64,000 nucleotides of DNA from Acidimicrobiales bacterium (GCA_028285495.1 JANQPB010000015.1:1-64000), one strand, 5' to 3'; counted from the first letter of the stretch, positions 50,982 through 60,591 are shown. Notes: generated by a model not told the origin, from the sequence alone. Program-made: numbers and translations.

Positions 50982-53276
50982 TCAGGGTCGGGACGTCGTC
51001 GACGAGCTCGTGTCGTCGGTCCCGGAGGTCGGGGCGGTGGACGCAGACGAGGTGGTCGGCGCAGCGCCGTCGCTGGCGGTCGTCGTCGAGGTCGACGGCG
51101 GGCCGATGTCGGGGGCGTCGGCACCGTCGGCATCGGCGGGCGGTGGGGTGGTCGGCACCGTCGGCGTCGGCACGACCGGGAGTGGGGCGCTGCGGTACTC
51201 ACACGACACGCCGCCGCAGTCGCCGGGTAGCAGCGGCAGCGACCGCCGTGGTGCCGCCTCGGTCTCGGCTCGCCAGCGGAACGGCTCCAACTCCTCGACC
51301 GACTGGGCGATCGGTACGATCTCGGCCGGCTCCGGGAACTCGATCGTGTCGAGTCCGTCGTGGGCTGCGGTCATGATCCGATTCCAGGCGATCGCCGGGT
51401 GGGAGCCGCCGGTGACGTTGCCGACACCGTTGATGTTGCGGAGCGACGCCAGCCGGTCGGCATGCCCCATCCACACGGCCGTGGCGTACTGGGCGGTGTA
51501 GCCGACGAACCAGGCCGCCCGGTAGGCCTGGGCCGTCCCCGTCTTGCCTGCGGCCGGACGGCCGATGTCGGCCCGGCGCCCGGTGCCCTGCTCGATGACC
51601 CCGACGAGCACGTCGGTGACGTTGTCGGCGGTGATCTCGCTGACCACCCGTTCGCCCGGCCTGGCCCGGTTGTCGATCAGCACGTTGCCGTCGCCGTCGA
51701 CGACCCGGAGGATCCCGGTCGGTTCCACCCGGACGCCGCGGTTGGCGAAGGTGCCGTAGGCCGAGGCCATCTCGACCGGCGACGACTCGGCCGCCCCGAG
51801 GGCCAGGGACGCACCGTAGACGCCATCCGGGTCGAGGCGCTCCAGGCCGAGTCGGCGGGCCAGCTCGACGGTCTCGTCGAGGCCGACGTCGAGCACCAGT
51901 TGGGCGTAGACCGTGTTGACCGAGGCGTGGGTGGCGGCCCGCAGCGACATCTCGCCACGACCCCGGTAGTCGTAGTTCGACACCGTGCACTGGTTGCCGG
52001 TGCAGCCCGGCACCACCCAGGTACCCGGCGCCGGGTAGTCGGTGTCCGGTCCGAGGCCCATCTCGAAGGCCCGGGCCAGCACCAGCGTCTTGAACGAGCT
52101 GCCCGGTTGGAACCCGGTGCTGCCGCCGGTGGCCAGGTTGACCTGGCTGGCCTCGTGGTCTCGGCCCCCGACCATGGCGACCACGTGCCCGGTGGTCGGG
52201 TCGATCGTTGCCGCCGCCATCTCGACCGGATACTCGGTGCCGTCCAGGCGATCGTCGACCGCCGTCTCCGCCGCGGCCTGCAGGCGGGGCTCGATCGTGG
52301 TCTCGATCGTGAGACCGCCGTTGTAGACGAGGTCGGGCCCGAGCCGCTCGAGCAGCTCGGCCTCGACATAGTCGACGAAGTAGGGGTAGTGGATGGCCCC
52401 CTTGGCCGGTCGTGGCACCAGCAGGGTGACCGGCCCACCGGGCGGGCCGGCGTCATCGGCCGACCACAGCCGACGCCTGGCCTCCCGGTCGTACTCGTCC
52501 TCGTCGAGGTAGCCCTGATCGAGCATGGCCTGCAGCACCAGCCGGCGTCGCTCGTCGGCCGCCTCCCGGTCGACGTACGGCGACAGCCGGGACGGGGCCT
52601 TGACCACACCGGCCAGCGTTGCCGCCTCGGACACGTCGAGCTCGGCCACCGGCTTGTCGAAGTAGATCTCGGCGGCGGCCCCGATCCCGTAGGCGCCCGA
52701 CCCGTAGTACGACGAGGTGAGATAGCCGAAGAGGATCTCGTCCTTGGTCATCCGCTTCTCGAGCTCGATGGCCAGCAGCGCCTCCTCGACCTTGCGCTCG
52801 ATGGTCTGCTCGCGGGTCAGGTAGAGGTTCTTGACCAGCTGCTGGGTGATCGTCGAACCGCCCTGGGCAACGCCGCCGACCTCGAGGTTGGTCCTGGCCG
52901 CCCTGGCGATGCCCTCGTAGTCGACGCCGTCGTGCTCCCAGAACCGCCGGTCCTCGATCGCCACCACGGCGTCGATCAGCACCTGGGGCACGTCGTCCGC
53001 GTCGATCTCCTTGCTCTGGTCGAAGCCCCGGAACAGCGCGATCTGGCGACCGGAGGCGTCGTAGACGAGCGACGGCTCGGCCGTCACCGTGTCCCGTTCC
53101 TCCGGGAGGTCGCCGACGGGGAGCGGACCGCGGATGAGGGTGGTGACGGCCACCGCGCCGGCGACCGGCGGCAGGACGACAGCCGTCAGGGCAAGGGCTG
53201 CGAGCAGGCGCAGCCCGCCGAGCAACGTCGGGTAGACGCGACCCGGGCGATCGAGTGGCGACCGGGGATCAGCCAT
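50982..53276 (-). CDS. Class A penicillin-binding protein (bifunctional transglycosylase/transpeptidase)
   Basis: A 764-residue envelope enzyme. One N-terminal membrane span (about 20-47) is followed by the GT51 transglycosylase with the catalytic Glu108 in IEDRRFWEHDGVD, then GGSTITQQLVKNLYL and RKVEEALLAIELE. The transpeptidase has SxxK at Ser393 (GSSFKTL), SVN and KTGTAQ. The C-terminal 100 residues are Pro/Thr/Ser-rich and disordered. It builds and cross-links peptidoglycan outside the membrane. It overlaps by 8 nt the end of the upstream secreted protein gene, so the envelope genes 54273-49366 probably form one transcript. Confidence 0.95.
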   Translation of the reverse strand: MADPRSPLDRPGRVYPTLLGGLRLLAALALTAVVLPPVAGAVAVTTLIRGPLPVGDLPEERDTVTAEPSLVYDASGRQIALFRGFDQSKEIDADDVPQVLIDAVVAIEDRRFWEHDGVDYEGIARAARTNLEVGGVAQGGSTITQQLVKNLYLTREQTIERKVEEALLAIELEKRMTKDEILFGYLTSSYYGSGAYGIGAAAEIYFDKPVAELDVSEAATLAGVVKAPSRLSPYVDREAADERRRLVLQAMLDQGYLDEDEYDREARRRLWSADDAGPPGGPVTLLVPRPAKGAIHYPYFVDYVEAELLERLGPDLVYNGGLTIETTIEPRLQAAAETAVDDRLDGTEYPVEMAAATIDPTTGHVVAMVGGRDHEASQVNLATGGSTGFQPGSSFKTLVLARAFEMGLGPDTDYPAPGTWVVPGCTGNQCTVSNYDYRGRGEMSLRAATHASVNTVYAQLVLDVGLDETVELARRLGLERLDPDGVYGASLALGAAESSPVEMASAYGTFANRGVRVEPTGILRVVDGDGNVLIDNRARPGERVVSEITADNVTDVLVGVIEQGTGRRADIGRPAAGKTGTAQAYRAAWFVGYTAQYATAVWMGHADRLASLRNINGVGNVTGGSHPAIAWNRIMTAAHDGLDTIEFPEPAEIVPIAQSVEELEPFRWRAETEAAPRRSLPLLPGDCGGVSCEYRSAPLPVVPTPTVPTTPPPADADGADAPDIGPPSTSTTTASDGAAPTTSSASTAPTSGTDDTSSSTTSRP

Positions 53277-54273
53277 CGAGGTCGGCCTCGGGGTCTGGTC
53301 CGGTCGGCGGGTCGTTCGCCGGGCCGGGCGACGGCACGGCCGGCTGGTCCGAGTCGGGGTCGGGGCCGCCGTCCGGCTGGGGGTCGGGCTCGGGAACCGG
53401 GCGGCAACCGGGCAGGACGAAGGTCGACTCGATCGTGCCGAGGCGAGCGGTCAGCGAGCCTCCGGCCCCGGGCGCGGAGGCGTCGACCGACGGCGTCGGC
53501 ACGCAGCGGAGCTGCACCAGCGCCACCCCGCTGGCGTCGGTCAGCAGCGGCTGGGCGCTCAGCACCTCGACCTGGGCGGTCGACTCGACGGTGATCGGCG
53601 CTCCGACCAGCGGGTTGGTGACGACGAGGCCGTCGGCGTCGACCGACCGCCAGCCGGCGACCAGCGCGACGGGGCTGGCCAGGCCCTCGTAGAGGGGTCC
53701 GCCGTCGACGAGCTCGATGACCGGCGTCGGGTCGATGCCCCACAACGAGAAGTCGAAGGTCGCGAGCTCGTCTTCGGCCACGAACCGGACCTCGGACCGA
53801 CCCATCGTCAGCAGGCCCGGCAACCAGGCCCGGACCCGATAGCGGCCGCCGGCCAGGGGGGCGATGGCCCAACCGCCGTCGTCGCCCGTGATGGCGTCCA
53901 TGGTGGCGACACCCTGGTCGCCGTGGCGCTCGATACGGACGACGGCTCCGGACACCGGTCCGTCGGGTCCGACGACGGTTCCGATCAGCCTGGCCTCTCC
54001 CCCGGCCAGCGTCGGCTCGTCGATCTCCGGCGGCTCGGCCCCGAGGCCGAGCACCACCGGCTGAGCGGGGGCGGAGCTATCGGGCGCCGCCGGTCGACGA
54101 TAGGGCGACGGCTCGATGGCGGTGCTGGCGACGTCGAGGTCGACGCCGCCGAGCCGGAGCGGGGTCGTCTCCTCGCCGGACCGGTAGGCATCGACGACCG
54201 ACGCCCGGTTGGTCCACATGAGTCCGAGGGCCACGACGAGGAGGCCGGCCAGGACGGCCTTGACCATACGCAC
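53269..54273 (-). CDS. Secreted or anchored protein with carboxypeptidase-regulatory-like domain
   Basis: A 334-residue protein from ATG at 54273. The N-terminus is one hydrophobic segment (AVLAGLLVVALGLMW), acting as signal anchor. Residues about 90-170 are a transthyretin-like carboxypeptidase-regulatory fold (ARLIGTVVGPDGPVSGAVVRIERHGD, GGWAIAPLAGGRYRVRAWLPG). A second beta domain follows, and then a Pro/Asp/Gly tail. Such domains are structural modules of envelope proteins. The overlap with the PBP start suggests a role in wall assembly, which is inference. Confidence 0.75.
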   Translation of the reverse strand: MRMVKAVLAGLLVVALGLMWTNRASVVDAYRSGEETTPLRLGGVDLDVASTAIEPSPYRRPAAPDSSAPAQPVVLGLGAEPPEIDEPTLAGGEARLIGTVVGPDGPVSGAVVRIERHGDQGVATMDAITGDDGGWAIAPLAGGRYRVRAWLPGLLTMGRSEVRFVAEDELATFDFSLWGIDPTPVIELVDGGPLYEGLASPVALVAGWRSVDADGLVVTNPLVGAPITVESTAQVEVLSAQPLLTDASGVALVQLRCVPTPSVDASAPGAGGSLTARLGTIESTFVLPGCRPVPEPDPQPDGGPDPDSDQPAVPSPGPANDPPTGPDPEADLDG

Positions 54274-54299
54274 GCCGATCCCGTCGGCCGAAAACGACA

Positions 54300-54325
54300 G
54301 AGGCTGAGCCTTTCGGCCCAGCCTC
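54300..54325 (-). terminator. Intrinsic terminator after the ferredoxin gene
   Basis: Read on the minus strand the hairpin is GAGGCTG-G-GCC, loop GAAA, GGC-T-CAGCCTC: 10 pairs with one mismatch and a GNRA loop, followed by TGTCGTTTT. It separates the ferredoxin gene from the envelope genes downstream. Confidence 0.75.
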
Positions 54326-54383
54326 GTTAGTTCGTGGTGACCAGCTCCGGCCGCAATCGACGGCGGGCGCGGTCAGCGACGAT

Positions 54384-54659
54384 CTACTCGGGGACGTCGA
54401 TGAAGATGCACTCGCCGGGGCACTCCTCGGCGGACTCGATGACCCGCTCGAGGCCGCCCTCGGGGATCCGGGCCATGCCCTCGGCGCCGGCCGGGTTGGC
54501 CTCGCCGTCGAACAGCTTCTCGGTGCCGAAGTTCTCGGCCGATTCCTTGACGTAGTACAGCCCGTCGTCCATGCCGAAGAACACGTCGGGCGCGATCTCG
54601 GCGCAGAGACCGTCACCGGTGCAGAGATCCTGATCGATCCAGACCTTCAGATCAGACAT
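54384..54659 (-). CDS. Ferredoxin ([3Fe-4S] type)
   Basis: A 91-residue ferredoxin. The cluster ligands are in DLCTGDGLCAEIAPDVF (Cys-x5-Cys with Gly-Asp where a fourth Cys would be) and EECPGECIFI (a third Cys), the [3Fe-4S] arrangement of ferredoxins that feed cytochromes P450. An insert of about 25 residues before the last Cys is longer than usual. AAGGAG lies about 11-12 nt before ATG. No P450 gene is in the window. Confidence 0.9.
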   Translation of the reverse strand: MSDLKVWIDQDLCTGDGLCAEIAPDVFFGMDDGLYYVKESAENFGTEKLFDGEANPAGAEGMARIPEGGLERVIESAEECPGECIFIDVPE

Positions 54660-54849
54660 GATGTGTGTGTACTCCTTGTGACGGGACGGCTGGGGGACCC
54701 GATCCCGGAGGGGCCGGCTCGATTCGATCCCGATCGATGGTCTGAATCGCGCCGAGCGAGGTGATCGCTGTCGCCAGTGTATCGGCCACGGGCGGCCAAC
54801 CCGAAGCCCGAGCAGCGGGTTCGGCGGCCATCGCCGACGAGCCGGCTGA

Positions 54850-54855
54850 TACGGT
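54850..54855 (+). promoter_or_regulatory. -10 box of a leaderless promoter
   Basis: TACGGT, 7 nt, then GTG at 54863. It supports this start over the open frame from ATG 54761, whose extra 34 residues are not family-like. Confidence 0.5.
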
Positions 54856-54862
54856 TCGCGAG

Positions 54863-57058
54863 GTGAGCGCACCCCCCGAACCGACCGGCTCAGCGGCCGG
54901 CTCTCCCGACCCCGAGGCGTTTCCCGGCCACTATGCCCGAACCAGGCGATTCTCCGTCGGGGTTCCTCGCAACGTGACCGTGCTCGACGCCGACCGGGTG
55001 CTCTTCCTCCGGTCGCGCAGCGGGCGCGATCCGGTGCTGTGCCTGTGGTCGCTCGATAGGTCCGGCGAGGAACGCCTGCTGGTCGATCCGGCCGGGATCG
55101 GCGTCGACGAGAGCGACCTGCCGGCGGCCGAGCGGGCCAGGCGCGAGCGGGCCAGGGAGTCCGCCGGCGGCATCGTCGGCTTTGCCACCGATCGAAGCGG
55201 TCGCCTGGCCTGCTTCGCCCTGGCCGGGGCGCTGTACGTGGTCGACCTGGCCAGCGGGGAGGTGTCGGCGCCGCCGGCCCGCAGCCCGGTGTTCGACCCA
55301 CGGCCGAGCCCGGACGGCGCCAACGTCGCCTACGTCTCCGGCGACGACCTGCGGGTGGTCGAGTTGGCCAACGGCGACGATCGGGCACTGGTCGCCGCCG
55401 AGGCCGAGACCGTCTCCTGGGGTCGGGCCGACTTCATCGCCGCCGAGGAGATGCAGCGCAGCCGGGGCTACTGGTGGAGTCCGGACTCGACTCGGCTGCT
55501 GGTCACCCGGGTCGACGAGTCTCAGGTCCGGACGTGGTGGATCGCCGATCCGGCCCATCCGGACCGGGAGCCGACCGCCGTTCGCTACCCGGCCGCCGGC
55601 ACGGCGAACGCCTCGGTCGAACTGCATCTCGTCGACCTCGACGGCTCGACCAGGCCGGTGGCGTGGAGCGACGACGACCGCTTCGAGTACCTGGCCAACG
55701 TCGTGTGGTCGGGCGAGCACCCGCCGCTGGTGGTGCGCCAGACGAGGAGCCAGCGGGAGGTGTCGATCGCCTCGCTCGATCTCGACGGGCTCACCCTCAC
55801 CGAGCGGCGCCTCGTGACCGACGACGTGTGGGTCGAGCTGATCGCCAGCTCACCGACGCCGTGCGAGCGGGGCCTGTTGACGGTCGAGGACCTGTCGCCG
55901 ACCGCCACCGATCCCGATCCGGCCGGGCCGGGTCACCGGGCCCTCGTGCTCGACGGCCGGCCGCTGACCGGGCCGGAGGTGCAGGTGCGCTCGATCGTCG
56001 GTGTTGTCGGTGGACGGGCGGTGGTGACCGCATGGACGGTCCCGACCGAGATCCACGTGCTGGCCGTCGACCTCGACGGCGGGCCACCGGTCGCACTGAC
56101 CGACCAACCCGGCGTGCACGGTGCCGCCATCGGCGGGAGCGACGGCCAGGACGTGCTCGTCGCGCTGACCAGCACGACGCCCGAGGCCATGGGTGCCAGG
56201 GTCACGCTGCGGGCGCTCGGCCCGGACGGATCGCTGGGTGAGTCGCTGGCCGTCGTGGCCGATCACTCGCTCCCGTCGCCGATCGTCGCCGCCCCGGCGT
56301 TCTGCCGGCTCGGGGCCGACCGCCTCGAGTCGGCGGTGTTCTTCCCGACCGGCTACGAGGGCGCCGGTCCGTTGCCGGTCCTGCTCGATCCCTACGGCGG
56401 CCCCCACGCCCAGCGGGTTCTGAAGACCCACGCCCCCCACCTCGTGTCGCAGTGGTTCGCCGACCAGGGCTTCGTGGTGGTCGTCACCGACGGGCGGGGC
56501 ACGCCGGGGCGAGGTCCGGCCTGGGAGCGCCAGGTGTGGGGCGACCTGGCCGAGCCGGTGCTGACGGACCAGATCGAGGCGCTCGATGCCGCCGCCGAGG
56601 AGTTCGAGATCCTCGACCTCGAGCGGGTGGCGATCCGAGGCTGGTCGTTCGGCGGGTACCTGGCGGCGCTGGCGGCGCTGCGCCGCCCCGACCGGATCCA
56701 CGCGGCGATCGCCGGGGCCCCGGTGACCACGTGGCGGCTGTACGACACGCACTACACCGAGCGCTATCTCGGTCGGCCCGATCTGCAGCCGATCCACTAC
56801 GAGCAGACCGACCTGCTGGCCGAGGCCCACCGGCTGACCAGACCGCTGCTGCTGATCCACGGGCTGGCCGACGACAACGTCGTGGCCGCCCACACCCTCC
56901 AGCTCAGCTCGGCGCTGCTGGCCGCCGGCGCACCACACCGGGTGCTGCCCCTGTCTGGCGTGACCCACATGACCCCGCAGGAGGTGGTGGCCGAGAACCT
57001 GCTGTGGCTGCAGCTCGAGTTCCTGCGCGAGACGGTGGGGCGGCCGCCGGGCCCATGA
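54863..57058 (+). CDS. S9-family prolyl oligopeptidase (dipeptidyl-peptidase IV-like)
   Basis: A 731-residue peptidase from GTG at 54863. The N-terminal beta-propeller includes FDPRPSPDGANVAYVSGDDL and the DPP-IV double-Glu segment FIAAEEMQRSRGYWWSPDS, which binds the substrate amino terminus. The C-terminal hydrolase has the oxyanion region DPYGGPHAQRV, the nucleophile Ser in IRGWSFGGYLA, Asp in HGLADDNV and His in LSGVTHMTP. It removes N-terminal dipeptides from peptides. No signal peptide is visible, so it is probably a cytoplasmic peptide-recycling enzyme. Its stop overlaps the rsgA start. Confidence 0.93.
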   Translation: MSAPPEPTGSAAGSPDPEAFPGHYARTRRFSVGVPRNVTVLDADRVLFLRSRSGRDPVLCLWSLDRSGEERLLVDPAGIGVDESDLPAAERARRERARESAGGIVGFATDRSGRLACFALAGALYVVDLASGEVSAPPARSPVFDPRPSPDGANVAYVSGDDLRVVELANGDDRALVAAEAETVSWGRADFIAAEEMQRSRGYWWSPDSTRLLVTRVDESQVRTWWIADPAHPDREPTAVRYPAAGTANASVELHLVDLDGSTRPVAWSDDDRFEYLANVVWSGEHPPLVVRQTRSQREVSIASLDLDGLTLTERRLVTDDVWVELIASSPTPCERGLLTVEDLSPTATDPDPAGPGHRALVLDGRPLTGPEVQVRSIVGVVGGRAVVTAWTVPTEIHVLAVDLDGGPPVALTDQPGVHGAAIGGSDGQDVLVALTSTTPEAMGARVTLRALGPDGSLGESLAVVADHSLPSPIVAAPAFCRLGADRLESAVFFPTGYEGAGPLPVLLDPYGGPHAQRVLKTHAPHLVSQWFADQGFVVVVTDGRGTPGRGPAWERQVWGDLAEPVLTDQIEALDAAAEEFEILDLERVAIRGWSFGGYLAALAALRRPDRIHAAIAGAPVTTWRLYDTHYTERYLGRPDLQPIHYEQTDLLAEAHRLTRPLLLIHGLADDNVVAAHTLQLSSALLAAGAPHRVLPLSGVTHMTPQEVVAENLLWLQLEFLRETVGRPPGP

Positions 57059-58218
57059 TCGACGACCTCGCCAGGCTCACGCCGGATCTCGCCTCGCTCG
57101 GCTGGGACGCCGAGCTCGCCACCTGGGCGGCCGAGGCCATGGCCGGCGCTGACCACGAGCCTGCCGACGCCGTGCCGGGCCGGATCGCCCAGGTGAGCCG
57201 TGGCTACAGCCTGGTCTTCACCGGCGCCGACGCCGTGCTCGCCGCCTCAGCGTCGATCCGGAGCCAGGCCGAGGTCGATCCCGCCACCGGCGACTTCGCC
57301 GTCGTGGTCGACGACGGCCCGGGTGACGGCGCCGACGACGGGCCGGTGTTGGCCGCCATCGCCCCAAGGCGGTCGGCGTTGATGCGGCGTGCCGCGGGGC
57401 GGGTCCCCGAGCCGCAGGTGCTCGCCGCCAACATCGATGACGTCTTCGTGATGCACGGCCTCGACCGCGATCTCAACATCCGGCGCATCGAGCGCCAGCT
57501 CGTCGTCGCCTGGCAGTCCGGGGCCGAGCCGATCGTGGTGCTGACCAAGGCCGATGCCAGCGAGGACGTCGAGGCCGCCGTCGCCTCGGTCCGGGAGGTG
57601 GCCCCCGGGGTCGAGGTACTAGCCGTGTCGACGGTCTCGGGGCGCGGGCTCGATCGGATCGCGGAGCGGGTGGCTCCCGGGCGGACCGTCGCCATGCTCG
57701 GGCTGAGCGGCATCGGGAAGTCGACGCTGGTCAACGCGCTGACCGACGGCATCGTGCAGCGGACCGGCGAGGTCCGGGCCAGCGACGGGCGTGGCCGGCA
57801 CACGACCGTGACCCGCGACCTGATCCCCGTGCCGGACGGCGGGTTCATGATCGACACGCCGGGCATCCGGGAGATCGGTCTGTGGCAGGCCTACGAGGGG
57901 CTCGACCGGACGTTTCCCGAGATCGCCGGCGAGGTGCCGCAGTGCCGCTTCGCCGACTGTGAGCACCGGTCGGAACCGGGTTGCGCCGTCCAGGCGGCCG
58001 TGGCCGACGGGCTGATCCCGCAGCGCCGACTCGAGCACTGGCGAGACCTGCAGGCTGAGCTGGCGCTGCAGGAGGAGCAGTTGGAGGAGTTCGCCAGGCG
58101 GTCGGAGTCGCGGGATCGGGCGGAGGCGGAACGTCGACGGGACGACGAGCGCTCCAACACCCGTCGGCGCTCCCGGTCGGATCAGCGACGCAAGCGCCGT
58201 GGCGGCGGTCGCCGATGA
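57055..58218 (+). CDS. rsgA: Ribosome small-subunit-dependent GTPase RsgA
   Basis: A 387-residue circularly permuted GTPase. ATG at 57055 overlaps the preceding stop (ATGA). After the OB-fold region, motifs appear in permuted order: G4 TKAD (164-167), G5 in VSTVSGRG, G1 GLSGIGKST (216-224), the switch segment GRGRHTTVTRDL, and G3 DTPG (267-270). The zinc-binding end is CRFADCEHRSEPGC. RsgA checks late 30S maturation and releases with GTP hydrolysis. The C-terminal 50 residues are Arg/Glu-rich and longer than in E. coli, which may add ribosome contacts. Confidence 0.95.
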   Translation: MIDDLARLTPDLASLGWDAELATWAAEAMAGADHEPADAVPGRIAQVSRGYSLVFTGADAVLAASASIRSQAEVDPATGDFAVVVDDGPGDGADDGPVLAAIAPRRSALMRRAAGRVPEPQVLAANIDDVFVMHGLDRDLNIRRIERQLVVAWQSGAEPIVVLTKADASEDVEAAVASVREVAPGVEVLAVSTVSGRGLDRIAERVAPGRTVAMLGLSGIGKSTLVNALTDGIVQRTGEVRASDGRGRHTTVTRDLIPVPDGGFMIDTPGIREIGLWQAYEGLDRTFPEIAGEVPQCRFADCEHRSEPGCAVQAAVADGLIPQRRLEHWRDLQAELALQEEQLEEFARRSESRDRAEAERRRDDERSNTRRRSRSDQRRKRRGGGRR

Positions 58219-58262
58219 GCATTCTGGTCGTGGGCCTCCGCAGATCGACGACGACCGTGGGC

Positions 58263-58268
58263 CATACT
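58263..58268 (+). promoter_or_regulatory. -10 box of a leaderless promoter
   Basis: CATACT, 6 nt, then GTG at 58275. The same hexamer precedes the gene at 46020. Confidence 0.5.
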
Positions 58269-58274
58269 CGTGGA

Positions 58275-58703
58275 GTGACCAACAGGCTTCGACCAGGCGG
58301 CGCCGACCGGCTCCCGCTGCCCGGGCAGCGGCTCGTCGTCGCCGTGGCAGCCGTCGTCCTGGCCCTCGGGGTCGCTGGCTGCGGCCGATCGGCTCCCGAG
58401 GGGGCGGTGGCCGACTCCACGGACGGCGCCGAGCCGGTGGCCGCCGGGATCCGTGTGGTCAGCGATCAGACGGTGGTCCCGCCGTCGTCGACCACCCTGC
58501 CGCCGGTAACCGAGACGACGACCACGACCGTGCCGACCTCGACGGCGCCAGCCGGGACCTACATCATCGAGCCGGGCGACACCCTGTCGGTGATCGCCGA
58601 GCGTTTCGGCGTCTCGGTCGATGCGATCTCCGAGGCCAACCAGATCAGCGACGTGAACGCCATCCAGCCCGGCCAGGAGCTCATCATCCCCGGCGCTGGC
58701 TGA
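58275..58703 (+). CDS. LysM-domain lipoprotein
   Basis: A 142-residue lipoprotein from GTG at 58275 (leaderless-type -10 before it). The signal peptide ends in a lipobox (LGVAGC, Cys36), then comes a Thr/Pro-rich spacer, then one LysM module (YIIEPGDTLSVIAERFGVSVDAISEAN... to QPGQELIIPG). LysM binds N-acetylglucosamine in peptidoglycan, so the protein tethers the outer membrane leaflet side to the wall or marks the wall. It converges on the GH2 gene with a 13-bp gap. Confidence 0.9.
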   Translation: MTNRLRPGGADRLPLPGQRLVVAVAAVVLALGVAGCGRSAPEGAVADSTDGAEPVAAGIRVVSDQTVVPPSSTTLPPVTETTTTTVPTSTAPAGTYIIEPGDTLSVIAERFGVSVDAISEANQISDVNAIQPGQELIIPGAG

Positions 58704-58716
58704 GCCCGACCGCCGG

Positions 58717-60558
58717 TCAAGCCATCTGCCGGTAGGCCTCGGCCAAGACGTCGAACGCCAGCTTCCGCTCGCCCTCCTCGGACACGAGGCCCTTGCGGTT
58801 GTAGCCGTCCTGGACCTGGGGCAGGACCCGCAACGGCGTGCGGAAGTCCTTGAGGATCCAGGGCGAGAGCCCGGCGCAGTCGGGCTGGCGGCCGATCATC
58901 TCGAGCTGGGCTCGGTACACCGCAGCCTGGAACTCCTCGGTCCAGATCTCGTCCTCGTCACCGCGGAGCCCGTGCTTGGCGCCGGCACCGAGCTCGCTGA
59001 ACAGGATCGGCTTGCGCCACGGCGTCGTGAACGTGGCCGATGGGATCTCGTCGCGTTCGCCGTAGTACCACCCGAGATACTGGTTGATGGCCACGACGTC
59101 GAGGATGGAGCCGAACTCGTCGTCAGCGGTGAAGTCGAGCCCGCCGGTCGGCAGCGTGATCAGGGCGCCGCTCACCAGGCGGGTCGGGTCGAGCTCGCGG
59201 ACCCGGTCGACGAGCGCAGCGAGGAACTCGTGGCGCCCCTCGCCCGGCAGGGTCTCGTTGGCCACCGACCAGAGGGCAACGGCGGCCCGACTGCGATCTC
59301 GGACGACCAGCTCCTCGGCCTGGGCCAGTGCGTTGCCGAGGACCCGGGGGTCATCCCAGGCGATGTTCCAGTAGACGGGCAGCTCACACCAGGCGAGGAG
59401 GCCTCGTCGGTCGGCTTCCCTGACCATGTGCTCGTCGTGCTGGTAGTGGGCGAGGCGGACGAAGTTGGCCCCCAGGTCGGCGGCCCAATCGAGCAGGGTG
59501 CTGGCGTCCTCGGGGCCGTTGGCCCGCCGTCCACCGGAGGGCCCCTCCCCGTGGATCGAGATGCCCCGAAGGAAGGTCGGCTCGCCGTTGACGAGGATAC
59601 GGTTGCCGTCGACGGCGACCGTCCTGAAGCCGACGTCGTCGTCGAACGTGTCGACGTCGCCACCGCCGGCCTGGCCGGTCGCACATCGCCAGCGCACTCG
59701 GTGGAGCACCGGCCGGCCGGGATGCCAGCGCTCCACGTCGGCCTCGAATCGGGCGGCGAACTCGCCGGGCCGATCGACCACCGGATCGAGCATGACCGTG
59801 AGGCCCGAATCGACCAGCTCGAGTGTCACGTCGGCTGTGGTGGCGGCGTCGGTGGTCGGGTCACCGGCGTCGACGGTGGCCCCGGCGACGAGCGAACCGT
59901 CGGCATCCATCGTCACCCAGGCGTCTCGAAGGAAGACCCGGGGGACCGTGACGAGGTCGACGCTGCGGTGCAGCCCCCCGAAGTTCCACCAGTCGGAGCG
60001 CATCGCCGGCACCCGATCGGGCTCGCGCCGGTTGTTGACCTGGATGACCAGCGAGTGGGTGCCCGGGGTCAAGCGGCCGGTGACCTCGACGGCGAACGGC
60101 CCGTAGCCACCGACGTGGCACCCGAGCTCCTCGCCGTCGAGGAAGACCCGTGCGGTGTGATTGGCCGCGCCGACGTGCACGAAGGTGCGGTTGGTCGGAT
60201 CGGTGGCGGGGTCGACGGCGTCGACCTGCACGGTCGTGCGGTACCAGACGGTCCCCTCGTAGTAGTGGAGTGTCGGATCCTGGGTGTTCCAGTCGCCGGG
60301 GACCACCAACTCGTCGGACCAGTCGAAGTCGTATTCGATGCGGTCGCCCTTGTGCCTCGGCTTGTGGTCGCGATAGAAGCCCTGCCGGTTGCGACGGGTC
60401 AGGATGTCGACGTAGCCGAGGTCATACGGATCGACGATGAACCGCCATCGGCCGTCGAGGCTGCGCCGTTGGCGACACGGCACGTTCGACAGCAGAACGG
60501 TGCCGGACGAGGCCGAGGGATTCAGCAGGTCACGCATCGCGGGAGCGTAGTTGGCCAT
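58717..60558 (-). CDS. GH2-family glycosidase (beta-glucuronidase/galactosidase type)
   Basis: A 613-residue enzyme from ATG at 60558. The long frame upstream is not protein-like. The N-terminal sugar-binding domain shows VPGDWNTQDPTLHYYEGTVWYRT and FVHVGAANHTARVFLDGEELGCHVGGYGPF. The immunoglobulin-like domain is in the middle. The catalytic barrel has GISIHGEGP, VRLAHYQHDEH, the acid/base Glu in ALWSVANETLPG and the nucleophile Glu in ILFSELGAGA. No signal peptide is seen. Substrate specificity is uncertain; the NET and SELG context is closest to beta-glucuronidase-type enzymes. Confidence 0.92.
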   Translation of the reverse strand: MANYAPAMRDLLNPSASSGTVLLSNVPCRQRRSLDGRWRFIVDPYDLGYVDILTRRNRQGFYRDHKPRHKGDRIEYDFDWSDELVVPGDWNTQDPTLHYYEGTVWYRTTVQVDAVDPATDPTNRTFVHVGAANHTARVFLDGEELGCHVGGYGPFAVEVTGRLTPGTHSLVIQVNNRREPDRVPAMRSDWWNFGGLHRSVDLVTVPRVFLRDAWVTMDADGSLVAGATVDAGDPTTDAATTADVTLELVDSGLTVMLDPVVDRPGEFAARFEADVERWHPGRPVLHRVRWRCATGQAGGGDVDTFDDDVGFRTVAVDGNRILVNGEPTFLRGISIHGEGPSGGRRANGPEDASTLLDWAADLGANFVRLAHYQHDEHMVREADRRGLLAWCELPVYWNIAWDDPRVLGNALAQAEELVVRDRSRAAVALWSVANETLPGEGRHEFLAALVDRVRELDPTRLVSGALITLPTGGLDFTADDEFGSILDVVAINQYLGWYYGERDEIPSATFTTPWRKPILFSELGAGAKHGLRGDEDEIWTEEFQAAVYRAQLEMIGRQPDCAGLSPWILKDFRTPLRVLPQVQDGYNRKGLVSEEGERKLAFDVLAEAYRQMA

Positions 60559-60562
60559 GGTG

Positions 60563-60582
60563 GTGGTGATCACCACTACGGT
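60563..60582 (+). promoter_or_regulatory. Palindromic operator and -10 box in a 33-bp divergent region
   Basis: GTGGTGATCACCAC (60563-60576) is a perfect 14-bp palindrome. TACGGT (60577-60582) follows at once, then 9 nt and ATG at 60592. The palindrome is 4 nt from the GH2 start codon on the other strand, so one protein could control both genes. Confidence 0.6.
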
Positions 60583-60591
60583 CGGGCCGGT

